Positions 1-8,156 of a stretch of DNA of 64,000 bases are shown piece by piece. Numbering within the stretch: position 1 is the first letter of the stretch; each line of letters opens with the position of its first letter. The DNA comes from Saccharopolyspora soli. Its GTDB lineage: Bacteria; Actinomycetota; Actinomycetes; Mycobacteriales; Pseudonocardiaceae. Below the pieces are notes generated by a model. It had not been told where the DNA came from, ran no database searches, and saw nothing but the letters and a program-made list of their open reading frames with translations. Position numbers and translations under genes: made by a program. The DNA lies in contig NZ_JALBWV010000020.1 of NCBI RefSeq assembly GCF_022678645.1, forward strand, positions 1 to 64,000, written 5' to 3'.

Positions 1-77
<77 letters not shown>

Positions 78-88
78 ACGACTCGGTG

Positions 89-1834
89 TCAGCCACGCAC
101 AACTTCGACGACGTGCGACACGGCGTTGTCGACCTCGATTTCGGCTCGGTCGCCGGAGCGCCGGTCGCGGACCTCGACGACTCCCTTGGTCAGGCCCTTG
201 CCCACCACCAGGATCGTCGGCACGCCGAGGAGTTCGGCATCCGCGAACTTCACGCCGGGCGAGACCGTCCGGTCGTCGAGCATGACCTGCACGCCCGCCG
301 CGTCGAGCTCGGCGGCGATGGCCTCAGCGCGCTCCCGGATGCTCTCGTCCTTGCCCGCGATGACCACGTGCACATCGGCGGGCGCCACCTCGCGCGGCCA
401 CACCAAGCCGAGGTCGTCGTGGCTCTGCTCGGCGATCACCGCGACCATCCGCGACACGCCGACGCCGTAGGAACCCATGGTGATCCGCTTCGGCTTGCCG
501 TCCTGGCCGAGCGCGTCCAGCGAGAGCGCGTCGGCGTACTTGCGGCCGAGCTGGAAGATGTGGCCGATCTCGATGCCGCGCGCGGCGACCAGCGTGCCGT
601 GGCCGTCCGGCGACGGGTCGCCCTCGCGGACCTCGGCGGCCTCGATGGTGCCGTCCGGGGTGAAGTCCCGGCCGCACAGCAGGTCCACCACGTGGTGGTC
701 GGTCTTGTCCGCCCCGGTAACCCACGCCGTCCCGGTCACCACGCGCGGGTCGACCAGGTAGCGAACCCCGTTGTCCTGCAACGCCTTCGGACCGATGTAG
801 CCCTTGACCAGGAACGGGTTGGCGGCGAAGTCGGATTCCTCCAGCAACGTCACTTCGGCGGGCGCCACCGAGGCCTCCAGCCGCTTCATGTCGACCTCGC
901 GGTCGCCGGGCACCCCGACCGCCAGCAGGTCCCAGTCCTTGGCACCGGGCTTCCTGGTCTTGACCAGGACGTTCTTCAACGTGTCGGCCGCGCTGAACTT
1001 CCGGTCGGTGTTGGCGTTGAGGAAGTCGACCAGCGTTTCGATGGTGGGGGTGTTCGGGGTGTGGTGGACCTCGGCGGGCGCCCGACCCTCGATCGGCTCG
1101 GCAGGCGGCGCGGGGGTGATCACGGCCTCGACGTTTGCCGCGAAGTCCGATCCGGTGCTGCGGACGAAGGTGTCCTCGCCGGTCTCGCTCTCAGCGAGGA
1201 ATTCCTCGGACGCCGAACCGCCCATCGCGCCGGAGGTGGCCGCGACGATCACGTAGCGCAGCCCGACCCGGTTGAAGATGCTGATGTAGGCGTCGCGGTG
1301 CAGCTGGTAGGAGGCGGCCAGGCCCGCGTCGTCGAGGTCGAAGGAATAGGAGTCCTTCATGACGAACTCGCGACCGCGCAGGATGCCCGCCCGCGGCCGC
1401 TCCTCGTCCCGGTACTTGGTCTGGATCTGGTACAGGATGACCGGGTAGTCCTTGTAGGAGCTGTACTCGCCCTTGACGGTCAGCGCGAACAGCTCCTCGT
1501 GCGTCGGACCGAGCAGGTAGTCCGCGCCCTTGCGGTCCTTCAGCCGGAACAGGTTCGGCCCGTACTCGGTCCAGCGGTTGGTCGCCTCGTAGGGCTCCTT
1601 GGGCAGCAGCGCGGGGAAGTGGATCTCCTGCGCGCCGATCGCGTTCATCTCCTCGCGCACGATCTCCTCGATCTTGCGCAGCACCCGCAGGCCCAGCGGC
1701 AGCCAGGAGTAGATGCCCGGCGCCACCCGGCGCACATAACCGGCGCGAACGAGCAGCTTGTGGCTCGGCACCTCGGCGTCGGCCGGATCCTCGCGCAGGG
1801 TACGCAGGAACAACGTCGACATCCTCGTGATCAC
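89..1834 (-). CDS. proS: Prolyl-tRNA synthetase (bacterial type, with editing insert)
   Basis: Charges tRNA-Pro with proline in the cytosol. The 581-residue protein has the order of a bacterial-type class II ProRS: motif 1 around residues 30-75, GPTHEE at 109-114, motif 2 [16 protein letters not shown] at 142-157, a YbaK-like editing insert at about 230-390, motif 3 with GSYGVGVSR at about 450, then the anticodon-binding domain. I take the GTG at 1834 as start because GAGGAG lies about 9 bases before it; an ATG at 1822 in the same frame is possible. It is transcribed away from the VOC gene. The stop is only about 11 bases from the poly-C tract, so nothing downstream can be read. Confidence 0.97.
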   Translation of the reverse strand: MITRMSTLFLRTLREDPADAEVPSHKLLVRAGYVRRVAPGIYSWLPLGLRVLRKIEEIVREEMNAIGAQEIHFPALLPKEPYEATNRWTEYGPNLFRLKDRKGADYLLGPTHEELFALTVKGEYSSYKDYPVILYQIQTKYRDEERPRAGILRGREFVMKDSYSFDLDDAGLAASYQLHRDAYISIFNRVGLRYVIVAATSGAMGGSASEEFLAESETGEDTFVRSTGSDFAANVEAVITPAPPAEPIEGRAPAEVHHTPNTPTIETLVDFLNANTDRKFSAADTLKNVLVKTRKPGAKDWDLLAVGVPGDREVDMKRLEASVAPAEVTLLEESDFAANPFLVKGYIGPKALQDNGVRYLVDPRVVTGTAWVTGADKTDHHVVDLLCGRDFTPDGTIEAAEVREGDPSPDGHGTLVAARGIEIGHIFQLGRKYADALSLDALGQDGKPKRITMGSYGVGVSRMVAVIAEQSHDDLGLVWPREVAPADVHVVIAGKDESIRERAEAIAAELDAAGVQVMLDDRTVSPGVKFADAELLGVPTILVVGKGLTKGVVEVRDRRSGDRAEIEVDNAVSHVVEVVRG

Positions 1835-1959
1835 GGCTGCTCGCTCCTCGTCCGGCAGGATTCGTCAACCGGCAGGGTAGCGACCCGCTCGTGGGCCGCT
1901 ACCAGCGGATTACCCGCGCTGCCCGGCGGCTGTCGATGCTGGCGCATATCTTCCGGCCC

Positions 1960-2310
1960 ATGGCACTCAGCATTGGCATGGTGACGATCGACTGCGCCGC
2001 GCCGCGGGCGTTGGCGGAGTTCTGGACGCGGGCCCTGGGGACTTCGATCGCCGTCGACGTCGGCGATTTCCTGATGCTCGCTCCCAACGAGGAGGCCGGG
2101 GTGGCGCTCGGGTTGCAGCGGGTGCCCGAACCCCGCACTGGGAAGAACCGGGTGCACCTGGACATGACCACCACCGATCGGCAGGCCGAGGTCCGTCGGC
2201 TCGTCGCGCTCGGCGCCACCGAATTGGGTGAACATGAGGCACCTGGTTTCGCGTGGACCGTGCTCGCGGACCCGGAGGGCAACGAATTCTGCGTCGCGAC
2301 CGGCCAGTGA
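1960..2310 (+). CDS. VOC (glyoxalase/dioxygenase superfamily) protein
   Basis: A protein of about 116 residues with the single-domain VOC fold pattern: an N-terminal beta strand (MALSIGMVTIDCA), a central HLDM strand that usually carries a metal-ligand His, and a C-terminal strand with VLADPEGNEFCV, where the Glu is the usual second ligand. It resembles the actinobacterial glyoxalase-like subgroup often annotated only as VOC family. I chose the ATG at 1960 because the family normally begins right at this strand; an upstream start at 1891 would add 23 unlikely residues. No ribosome site is obvious, so the mRNA may be leaderless. Substrate unknown. It is divergent from proS. Confidence 0.8.
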   Translation: MALSIGMVTIDCAAPRALAEFWTRALGTSIAVDVGDFLMLAPNEEAGVALGLQRVPEPRTGKNRVHLDMTTTDRQAEVRRLVALGATELGEHEAPGFAWTVLADPEGNEFCVATGQ

Positions 2311-2385
2311 GCCGGATGGCCCATTGTCGCACCGCCGCGGGTGCGGTTACCTCGAAGTAGCACGCGCGTCGCGCAGGGGGTGTCG

Positions 2386-3684
2386 ATGTCCGCCAAGCAG
2401 GCCCGCGCCGACCACGGCCGGTCGGCCGAACTCGGTCTTCGCCTGCGGTTGTGGGCGCAGGGGGCGATGACCTGGTTCTTCGCCAAGCGCGGCGACGCGA
2501 TGGCGCGCACGTTGCAGGCCCCGTGGCGGGACGACCCGTACCCGCTCTACGCGCAGCTGCGCGCGCAGGGCCCGCTGGCCCGCAGCAAGCTCGGGGTCGT
2601 GGTCGCCACCACCCACCAGCTCTGCGACGAGGTGCTGCGGGACCGCCGGTTCGGGGTGCGCACCAGCGACGGCTCCTACGGAGACCCGACCGCCGCAGCC
2701 GTTGACCTGCAGCTTTCGTTGCTGGAACTCGACCCGCCGGACCACTCCCGGTTGCGGCGGCTGGCCGCCCCGGCCTTCCGGCCACGCCGCCTGGAGACCT
2801 ACCGGGAACGCATCGCGGAGATCGCGCACGAACTGCTGGACCGGGCGGTCGAGCGGGGCGAGTTCGACGTGATCCGGGATTTCGCGGCGCCGCTGCCGAT
2901 CCGGGTGATCTGCGAACTGCTCAAGCTGCCACCGCTGGACGCCGAGCGGCTGGCGCACCACGGCCGGGTGCTGGCCGGGGCGTTGGACGGCGTCCGCTCG
3001 GCTCGTCAGCTTCGGCAGATGCGGGAGTCGTTCGGCGAGCTCGACGCGCTGTTCACCGAGCTGATCGAACAGCGCCGCGCGGAGCCCGGCGAGGACATCG
3101 TCAGCGACCTGGTCGCCGCCCTCGACGACGACAAGCTCAGCGGCACCGAACTGGTGCAGATGTGCGACCTGCTGCTGGTCGCGGGTTTCGAGACGACGGT
3201 CAACCTGATCGGCAACGGCACCCATGCGCTGCTGAAGCACCCGGATCAGTGGGATCTGCTGCGCGCCGACCCGAACCTGGCCTCGGCGGTGGTCGAGGAG
3301 ACGCTGCGGTGGGATCCGCCGGTTCAGATGACGATGCGGATCGCGCACGAGGACGTCGAATTGGCCGGACACCGGCTGGGGGCGGACACGGCGGTGCTGA
3401 TGCTGCTGGCCTCGGCCGGGCGTGATCCGGCGGTGCACGGCGATCCGGACCGGTTCGACATCGCCCGCCCGGACCGCGGGGACCACCTCGCGTTCTCCTC
3501 CGGCATCCACTACTGCCTCGGCGCGCCGCTGGCCCGGATGGAAGCCGAGGTCGCGTTCCGCTGCCTGGCCACGCAGCTGCCCGACCTGCGGCGAGCGGGC
3601 GCGCCGGTCCCCCGACCGACGTCGATCATCCACGGCCTGTCCGCGCTGCCGGTCACCACCGACCGCACCCTCTCGCCCACCTGA
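2386..3684 (+). CDS. Cytochrome P450
   Basis: A soluble bacterial class I P450 of 432 residues, predicted to hydroxylate or oxidise a small molecule using electrons from a ferredoxin and reductase. Visible motifs: I-helix oxygen-binding AGFETT at 266-271, K-helix ExxR (ETLR) at 305-308, and the heme loop FSSGIHYCLG with the proximal Cys at 377. The start at 2386 follows AGGGGG by 5 bases; an ORF start 45 bases further up lacks a site. The order of motifs and the length match the CYP105/107-like actinobacterial families, but I cannot assign a family. No ferredoxin, reductase or biosynthetic cluster is adjacent, so the substrate is open. Confidence 0.93.
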   Translation: MSAKQARADHGRSAELGLRLRLWAQGAMTWFFAKRGDAMARTLQAPWRDDPYPLYAQLRAQGPLARSKLGVVVATTHQLCDEVLRDRRFGVRTSDGSYGDPTAAAVDLQLSLLELDPPDHSRLRRLAAPAFRPRRLETYRERIAEIAHELLDRAVERGEFDVIRDFAAPLPIRVICELLKLPPLDAERLAHHGRVLAGALDGVRSARQLRQMRESFGELDALFTELIEQRRAEPGEDIVSDLVAALDDDKLSGTELVQMCDLLLVAGFETTVNLIGNGTHALLKHPDQWDLLRADPNLASAVVEETLRWDPPVQMTMRIAHEDVELAGHRLGADTAVLMLLASAGRDPAVHGDPDRFDIARPDRGDHLAFSSGIHYCLGAPLARMEAEVAFRCLATQLPDLRRAGAPVPRPTSIIHGLSALPVTTDRTLSPT

Positions 3685-3703
3685 CTCTGCTGGCACCGCC
3701 GGG

Positions 3704-3749
3704 GTCGTGAGCGCGAAAACGGGCTCAGGCCGGTTTTCGCACTCACGAC
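3704..3749 (+). terminator. GTCGTGAG-type hairpin after the P450 gene
   Basis: A stem-loop 19 bases after the P450 stop. The left arm GTCGTGAGCGCGAAAAC (3704-3720) pairs with 3733-3749 with one mismatch and a 12-base loop. It has no U-tract, as is usual for actinobacterial terminators. The same arm sequence recurs at 12938, 18617 and 40901, also at gene ends, so it is a repeated terminator-like element. Confidence 0.65.
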
Positions 3750-3801
3750 TGTTTCAGGTTCCGCTACCCGCACCGCCACGCAAACCACTGCTGAAACAGT
3801 C
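3747..3801. repeat. Compound extragenic repeat, short copy (D module only)
   Basis: Terminal arms GACTGTTTCAG (3747-3757) and CTGAAACAGTC (3791-3801) are perfect inverted repeats. Between them is the conserved core GGTTCCGCTACCCGCACC followed by GCCACGCAAAC. The same core is found at 7906 (reversed), 27344, 43806, 53836, 54884 and 60255. It overlaps the end of the hairpin after the P450 gene by three bases. Confidence 0.75.
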
Positions 3802-3815
3802 TCTAGGCTGGATGG

Positions 3816-4559
3816 GTGCTGGTTTTGCTTCCTCCTTCGGAAACCAAAGCTGTCGGTGGCGCTGGGGCTCCGCTGGACCTGGACGGCCTGTCACATCCGG
3901 AGTTGACGCCCACCAGGCGGAAGCTGATCGAGGCACTGTCCACTTTGGCCGACGACGTGCCCGCGAGCCTGACCGCGTTGGGTTTGTCGCAGCGCCAGGT
4001 GGAGGAGGTCGAGCGCAACGCCGAGCTCTGGGATTCGCCCACCGCTGCGGCGCTTGAGCGCTACACCGGTGTGCTCTACGACGCGCTCGACATCCGGACG
4101 CTGTCGGCGGCGGAACGAAGGCGGGCCGATGCCCGGCTAGCGGTCGCATCGGCGCTGTTCGGCCTGGTCCGCGGCACGGATGCGATTCCGGCCTACCGCC
4201 TGTCCGGCGGCAACTCGCTGCCCGGTCTGGGCACCCTGCGCAGGGTGTGGCGTCCGGTATTGGAGCCTGTGCTGGTCAAGACCGACGGGCTGCTGGTCGA
4301 TCTGCGATCCGGCGCGTACGCAGCGCTGGCGAAGATCCCGAACGCCGTAGAGGTGCGGGTGCTGTCCGAGGACCCGACGGGCGAGCGGAAAGTCGTCAGC
4401 CACCACAACAAGTCGCACAAGGGGAAGCTGGCACGGGCGCTGGCCCGGTGCGACGACGAGCCCACCTCGGTCGAGGACGTCCTCGACGTCGCCAACGACG
4501 CGGGTCTGCGGGTGGAACGCGAGGCCGCCCGCAAGCTCTGCGTCGTCGTCGAAGCCTGA
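3816..4559 (+). CDS. yaaA: YaaA-family peroxide stress protein (DUF328)
   Basis: A 247-residue protein of the YaaA/DUF328 family, whose E. coli member limits free iron and DNA damage during peroxide stress and binds DNA. Family marks are the N-terminus MLVLLPPSETK, the central SGALFGLVR-like stretch (SALFGLVRGTDAIPAYRLS), a DLRSGAY segment at about 165-171 and the basic SHHNKSHKGKLAR segment at about 195-207. It starts with GTG at 3816, 14 bases after a repeat. It stands alone between the P450 and the RIO kinase and is codirectional with both. The exact biochemical activity is not settled in the family. Confidence 0.88.
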   Translation: MLVLLPPSETKAVGGAGAPLDLDGLSHPELTPTRRKLIEALSTLADDVPASLTALGLSQRQVEEVERNAELWDSPTAAALERYTGVLYDALDIRTLSAAERRRADARLAVASALFGLVRGTDAIPAYRLSGGNSLPGLGTLRRVWRPVLEPVLVKTDGLLVDLRSGAYAALAKIPNAVEVRVLSEDPTGERKVVSHHNKSHKGKLARALARCDDEPTSVEDVLDVANDAGLRVEREAARKLCVVVEA

Positions 4560-4743
4560 CGGCCGATCGCCGGAAAAACCAGTTGCGGCCGGATGCGGTG
4601 ATTCAGCACACTTCGGTCGACGAGTTGGCACAGCGCAGGAATGAGTGGAGGGAGGTTCGCCGTGGTGACCGTTGCGACGGATGTGCGCGTGCGTTTTCCG
4701 CGCGAGAACACCCGAACCCGCATCCCTCCGCCAGCCGCGCGCT

Positions 4744-4796
4744 GAGACCTGTCTTCGATCTTTTCGTAGCGGCGCAGCTACGCAGAACAGGCTCTG
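4744..4796. repeat. Compound extragenic repeat, minimal A-module copy
   Basis: A small stem GTAGC-GGCGCA-GCTAC at 4766-4781 corresponds to the AAGCGGCGCAGCCGCTT stem of the long copies. It is flanked by GAGACCTGTCTTCG and CAGAACAGGCTCTG, which are imperfect inverted repeats resembling the outer arms of the copy at 43625-43857. The rest of the 4560-4841 spacer holds nothing I recognise. Confidence 0.5.
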
Positions 4797-4841
4797 AAAA
4801 CCGGTGCCCCGGCGGAGGTCTCGCTTGAGGAGCACTCGATC

Positions 4842-5804
4842 TTGTCTGCGTACGAAGAGTACGACCCTGATTTCATCCGAACCACCAAGCCGAACAAGAA
4901 CCGCAAGCAGGCGCAGCCGAAACGGCGACGGTTCGATGACGAGCCGATGCGTCGCGGCCGACTCACCGAAGAAGAACGCGAGCGGCTCGCCGCGCTGCGC
5001 GACGAACCCGTACCACAACCGCTGCCCGATGATGCCGACCGCTGGTCCACGTGGGACACCGGGGAACGAGGTCCCCGGCCGCACCCGCGTTGGCTGGTGA
5101 CCGAGTTGGCCGCGGTCGACCACGAATTGGGGGTCCTCAAAACCGGCAAGGAAGCTGACGTGCACCTGCTGCGCCGGTCGATACCCGGCGGGAATTCCTG
5201 CCTGCTCGCGGCGAAGCGGTACCGGGACGGCGATCACCGGATGTTCCAGCGCGACGCCGGTTACTTGGAAGGGCGGCGGATGCGCAAGTCCCGAGAAATG
5301 CGGGCGATGCGGCAGCGCACCTCGTTCGGCCGCGGCATGATCGCGCAGCAGTGGGCCGTGGCGGAATTCGGCGTGCTGTCGGCGCTGTGGGCGGCCGGTG
5401 CCCCGGTTCCCTACCCCGTGCAACGCGTCGGCACCGAGGTGCTGCTGGAATTCCTCGGCACTCCCGACGGCACGGCGGCACCACGCCTCGCGGCGCTGCG
5501 GCCCGAGCCGGACGAACTCGACGAACTTTGGTCGCAGCTCGTCGAGGCGCTGGTGGTGTTGGCCGAACAGGGGCTCACCCACGGCGACCTGTCCGCGTAC
5601 AACGTGCTGGTGCACGAAGGCCAACTGATGTTGATCGATCTGCCGCAGGCAGTCGATCTCGTCGCGAATCCGCAGGGTGTCACCTATCTACGGCGTGATG
5701 TGCACAACATCGCGGACTGGTTCCGCGCTCGCGGCGCGGACGAACACCGGACAGACCCGGAGGAACTCACGATCCTCCTTGCAACCGCTGGAAATCTGAT
5801 GTGA
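4842..5804 (+). CDS. RIO-type atypical serine kinase/ATPase
   Basis: A 320-residue RIO1-like protein. In eukaryotes and archaea RIO kinases act on ribosome maturation; bacterial members are little studied. A charged N-terminal tail (1-80) precedes the kinase fold. Motifs: nucleotide loop KTGKEA at 100-105, catalytic HGDLSAYN at 247-254 with Asp249, and the metal-binding Asp266 in IDLPQ. In the family this last motif is usually IDxxQ with Val-Ser or Phe-Pro, so IDLPQ is a mild variant. The start is TTG at 4842 with GAGGAGCACTC-type purines upstream. The next gene is an RNA helicase on the same strand, which suits a role in RNA or ribosome metabolism, but that is inference. Confidence 0.88.
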   Translation: MSAYEEYDPDFIRTTKPNKNRKQAQPKRRRFDDEPMRRGRLTEEERERLAALRDEPVPQPLPDDADRWSTWDTGERGPRPHPRWLVTELAAVDHELGVLKTGKEADVHLLRRSIPGGNSCLLAAKRYRDGDHRMFQRDAGYLEGRRMRKSREMRAMRQRTSFGRGMIAQQWAVAEFGVLSALWAAGAPVPYPVQRVGTEVLLEFLGTPDGTAAPRLAALRPEPDELDELWSQLVEALVVLAEQGLTHGDLSAYNVLVHEGQLMLIDLPQAVDLVANPQGVTYLRRDVHNIADWFRARGADEHRTDPEELTILLATAGNLM

Positions 5805-5822
5805 CCGCCGTCTCAGAATTTG

Positions 5823-5980
5823 GCTCCGCACTCGCGTTGCTCTGCGGCGCGAGTGGCGGGCCCCTGCTTTTCCTGTCTCGGTCCGGGATCCCGAAATCAT
5901 GTGCCAGACCCCTGAAAACCCGCGACAGTGCCGGTTTCGAGGATGGGCCAAGTGGCTGCGCCGCTTAAAAAATCCAGGGA
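5823..5980. repeat. Compound extragenic repeat, degenerate reversed copy
   Basis: The 396-base spacer between the RIO kinase and the helicase start holds a diverged copy in reverse orientation: CGGGATCCCG followed by AAATCATGTG, then ACCCGCGACAG, then AAGTGGCTGCGCCGCTT, in the same order as the reversed long copy at 7889-8113. The outer part is not recognisable. Confidence 0.5.
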
Positions 5981-6057
5981 TGAGCACTCAGCGCCCAGTC
6001 TGCCGGTCGCAGGCCGGACATCGCGGCCCTGCTCGATCGGCTAGACTCGGCGTTGAA

Positions 6058-6122
6058 CCGGTCGGCAAACGACCGACCACCCGCGAGTCGATGGACTCGC
6101 GATCCATCCATCGGCGCCGATG
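6058..6122 (+). promoter_or_regulatory. Three tandem hairpins in the leader of the DEAD-box helicase gene
   Basis: Three small stem-loops follow each other 80-140 bases before the helicase start: GGTCGG/CCGACC (6060-6065 with 6073-6078), a perfect CGCGAGTC/GACTCGCG with a 4-base loop (6082-6101), and a 14-base palindrome CATCGGCGCCGATG (6109-6122). RNA helicases of this family are often controlled through structured leaders that their own product opens. That link is inference; the hairpins themselves are seen directly. Confidence 0.45.
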
Positions 6123-6200
6123 CGTCGGGCTCGTCCTCGTGATCGCACGCGGTCTTCCGCGAAGCCTCCCCGTGACGTGCCAACTTCCGGGAGCTCCTTC

Positions 6201-7844
6201 GTGCCAACCAGTTCCGCCATGCCCGCGCGCCCATCCCGACGGCCGCGCAAACGCCGCACCCAACCGCAGCCGACACCGAAGCGCAGCCTGTTCGACGAGG
6301 TCGGCGTCACGGCCGTCGATCCGGCGCCGTTCAGCGAACTCGGCCTGCCCGAACGGCTGGTGCGCGCCCTGGCCGACGACGGGATGGTCGAAGCGTTCCC
6401 GATCCAGGCGGCCACCATTCCGGACGCGTTGACCGGCCGCGATGTGCTGGGCCGCGGCCAAACCGGATCCGGCAAGACGCTGGCGTTCGGACTGCCGCTG
6501 CTCGCGATGCAACAGTCCAGCGCCCGCCCGTTGCACCCGCGCGGGCTCGTGCTGGTGCCCACCCGCGAACTGGCCGTCCAGGTCACGGACGCCCTCAAAC
6601 CCCTGGCCAAGACACTCGGCCGGTACGTCCGGGAAGTCGTCGGCGGCACCTCGTTCACGCGGCAAGCCGATACGCTGCGCCGGGGTGTGGACGTCCTGGT
6701 CGCGACGCCGGGTCGACTGGCCGACCACGTGCGCCAAGGCACCTGCGTGCTGTCCGAAGTGGAGCGCACCGCAATCGACGAAGCCGACCAGATGGCCGAC
6801 ATGGGATTCCTGCCGCAGGTCCGCGAACTGCTCGACCTGGTGCCCGCCGACGGCCAGCGCCTGCTGTTCTCCGCGACGCTGGACGGCGACGTGGACAAGC
6901 TCGTCGAGCGCTACCTGACCAACCCTGTGGTGCACTCGCTGGCGCCTTCGGCGGCCAGTGTGGACAGCATGGAACACCACCAACTCCTGGTGTCCGCAGC
7001 GGAAAAACAAGCTGTGCTGGCCCGGATCGCGGCCCGCGAGGGGCGCACGATCATGTTCGTGCGCACCAAGCACCACGCCGACCGGTTAGCGAAGAAGCTG
7101 CGCACGGTCGGGATTCGTGCCGGGGCGCTGCACGGCGGCAAAGCGCAGAACGTGCGAACCCGCATCCTCGACGAGTTCAAAGACGGCACGACCGGAACGT
7201 TGGTGGCCACCAACGTGGCCGCGCGCGGCATCCATGTCGACGACGTGAGCCTCGTGGTGCACGTCGAGCCACCGGCCGACCCCAAGGACTACCTGCACCG
7301 AGCAGGACGCACGGCCCGCGCCGGAGCCGCCGGAACCGTCGTGACGCTCGTCACCGAAGACCAGCGACAGGCATTCCGCACCCTGGCCGCTCAGGCGGGG
7401 GTAACGGCCACGACCACCACCGTCAGCCCGGAAGACGCCGAACTCGCCCGCCTGACCGGAGCCCGCGAACCCGATGGCATCGCCATCGCCGAGCCGAAGC
7501 GGCGCGAAGCCCCACGCGGTCGCGGCGAAGCGACGCGGAGTCGCGGCGCGAATCAGCAAAGCCGGAGCGCGGAGCGCCCGGGGCACGAAGTGCCCCGGGG
7601 CCGCAGAGCGCAAGGGCCGGGGCGCGAGCCCGGCGAACCCCGGAGGGGCCGCAGGCCGCTCCGGGCGGAGCGCGGCAGCGGCGGTCACGACGGCCGACGC
7701 GGAGCGGAGGCCGACGGCCGGAGCGCAGCGACGGGCAGCGGAGAGCACAGCGGCCGTGGCGCGCAGCGCCCGTCAGGGCGCGGTGCTCGGGGAAGCCGCG
7801 GAGCCCGCAACGGTCGCGACGGGATGCGCCGCGACCGCGCCTAA
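6201..7844 (+). CDS. DEAD-box ATP-dependent RNA helicase with Arg/Gly-rich tail
   Basis: Unwinds or remodels RNA with ATP. 547 residues from the GTG at 6201, chosen because GGGAG lies 7 bases upstream; ATG 6120 and ATG 6219 are alternatives. Motifs in order: Q motif (FPIQAATIP), I GQTGSGKT, Ia PTRELAVQ, Ib TPGR, II DEAD, III SAT, V ATNVAARGIHV, VI HRAGRTARAG. The core ends near residue 430. The last 110 or so residues are a low-complexity Arg/Gly/Glu-rich tail, as in RhlE/DeaD-type actinobacterial helicases, likely for RNA binding. The tail DNA consists of stacked short palindromes. It is convergent with cysG across a repeat. Confidence 0.95.
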   Translation: MPTSSAMPARPSRRPRKRRTQPQPTPKRSLFDEVGVTAVDPAPFSELGLPERLVRALADDGMVEAFPIQAATIPDALTGRDVLGRGQTGSGKTLAFGLPLLAMQQSSARPLHPRGLVLVPTRELAVQVTDALKPLAKTLGRYVREVVGGTSFTRQADTLRRGVDVLVATPGRLADHVRQGTCVLSEVERTAIDEADQMADMGFLPQVRELLDLVPADGQRLLFSATLDGDVDKLVERYLTNPVVHSLAPSAASVDSMEHHQLLVSAAEKQAVLARIAAREGRTIMFVRTKHHADRLAKKLRTVGIRAGALHGGKAQNVRTRILDEFKDGTTGTLVATNVAARGIHVDDVSLVVHVEPPADPKDYLHRAGRTARAGAAGTVVTLVTEDQRQAFRTLAAQAGVTATTTTVSPEDAELARLTGAREPDGIAIAEPKRREAPRGRGEATRSRGANQQSRSAERPGHEVPRGRRAQGPGREPGEPRRGRRPLRAERGSGGHDGRRGAEADGRSAATGSGEHSGRGAQRPSGRGARGSRGARNGRDGMRRDRA

Positions 7845-7857
7845 CCCAATCGGTTAG

Positions 7858-8152
7858 GAGTGAAGGGCACCTTTCACCGAATTAGAGGGTGCGCGGATTG
7901 GCTTGCGTGGCGGTGCGGGTAGCGGAACCTCAGAGGTCTTCTCGCTGTGGGATCCCCGACATCATGTATGCCGATACACCACGTCGGGGCTGTCCTCGCG
8001 GGGAGAACCCCAGAGGGGTGGGCCGCCGTGAACCCGCGGCGGCGCAAGCTGCGAGGGTGGGAGGAAGCGGCTGACGCCGCTTGCCTGACGACCCCCTCGA
8101 CATGCCCAATCCGCGCGAGTTCATAGTTGGTAGAAGGTGCCCTTCACTCGGA
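7858..8152. repeat. Nested repeat: long compound element inside a split GTGAAGGGCACC element
   Basis: The outer arms AGTGAAGGGCACCTTTCACC (7859-7878) and GGTAGAAGGTGCCCTTCACT (8128-8147 region) are the two halves of the inverted repeat seen intact at 26615-26663. Between them lies a reversed long copy of the compound element, bounded by GCGCGGATTGG (about 7891) and CCAATCCGCGC (about 8104). Inside, in order, are D (GCGTGGCGGTGCGGGTAGCG), GGATCCCCGACATCATG, CGTCGGGGCTGTCCTCGCGG, CGCGGCGG and the A stem GAAGCGGCTGACGCCGCTT. It separates the convergent helicase and cysG genes. Confidence 0.75.
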
Positions 8153-8156
8153 AAAA

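Noticed and set aside
86..1984. Very long plus-strand frame antisense to proS
   Set aside because: Such shadow frames are common in high-GC DNA; composition is His/Arg/Gly/Val-rich with no domain. The same holds for the other long antisense frames over cobN, mtr, rip1/dxr and the PBP gene.
5899..6432. 177-residue plus-strand frame before the helicase
   Set aside because: It covers the degenerate repeat and then an out-of-frame reading of the helicase N-terminus. No domain and unnatural composition.
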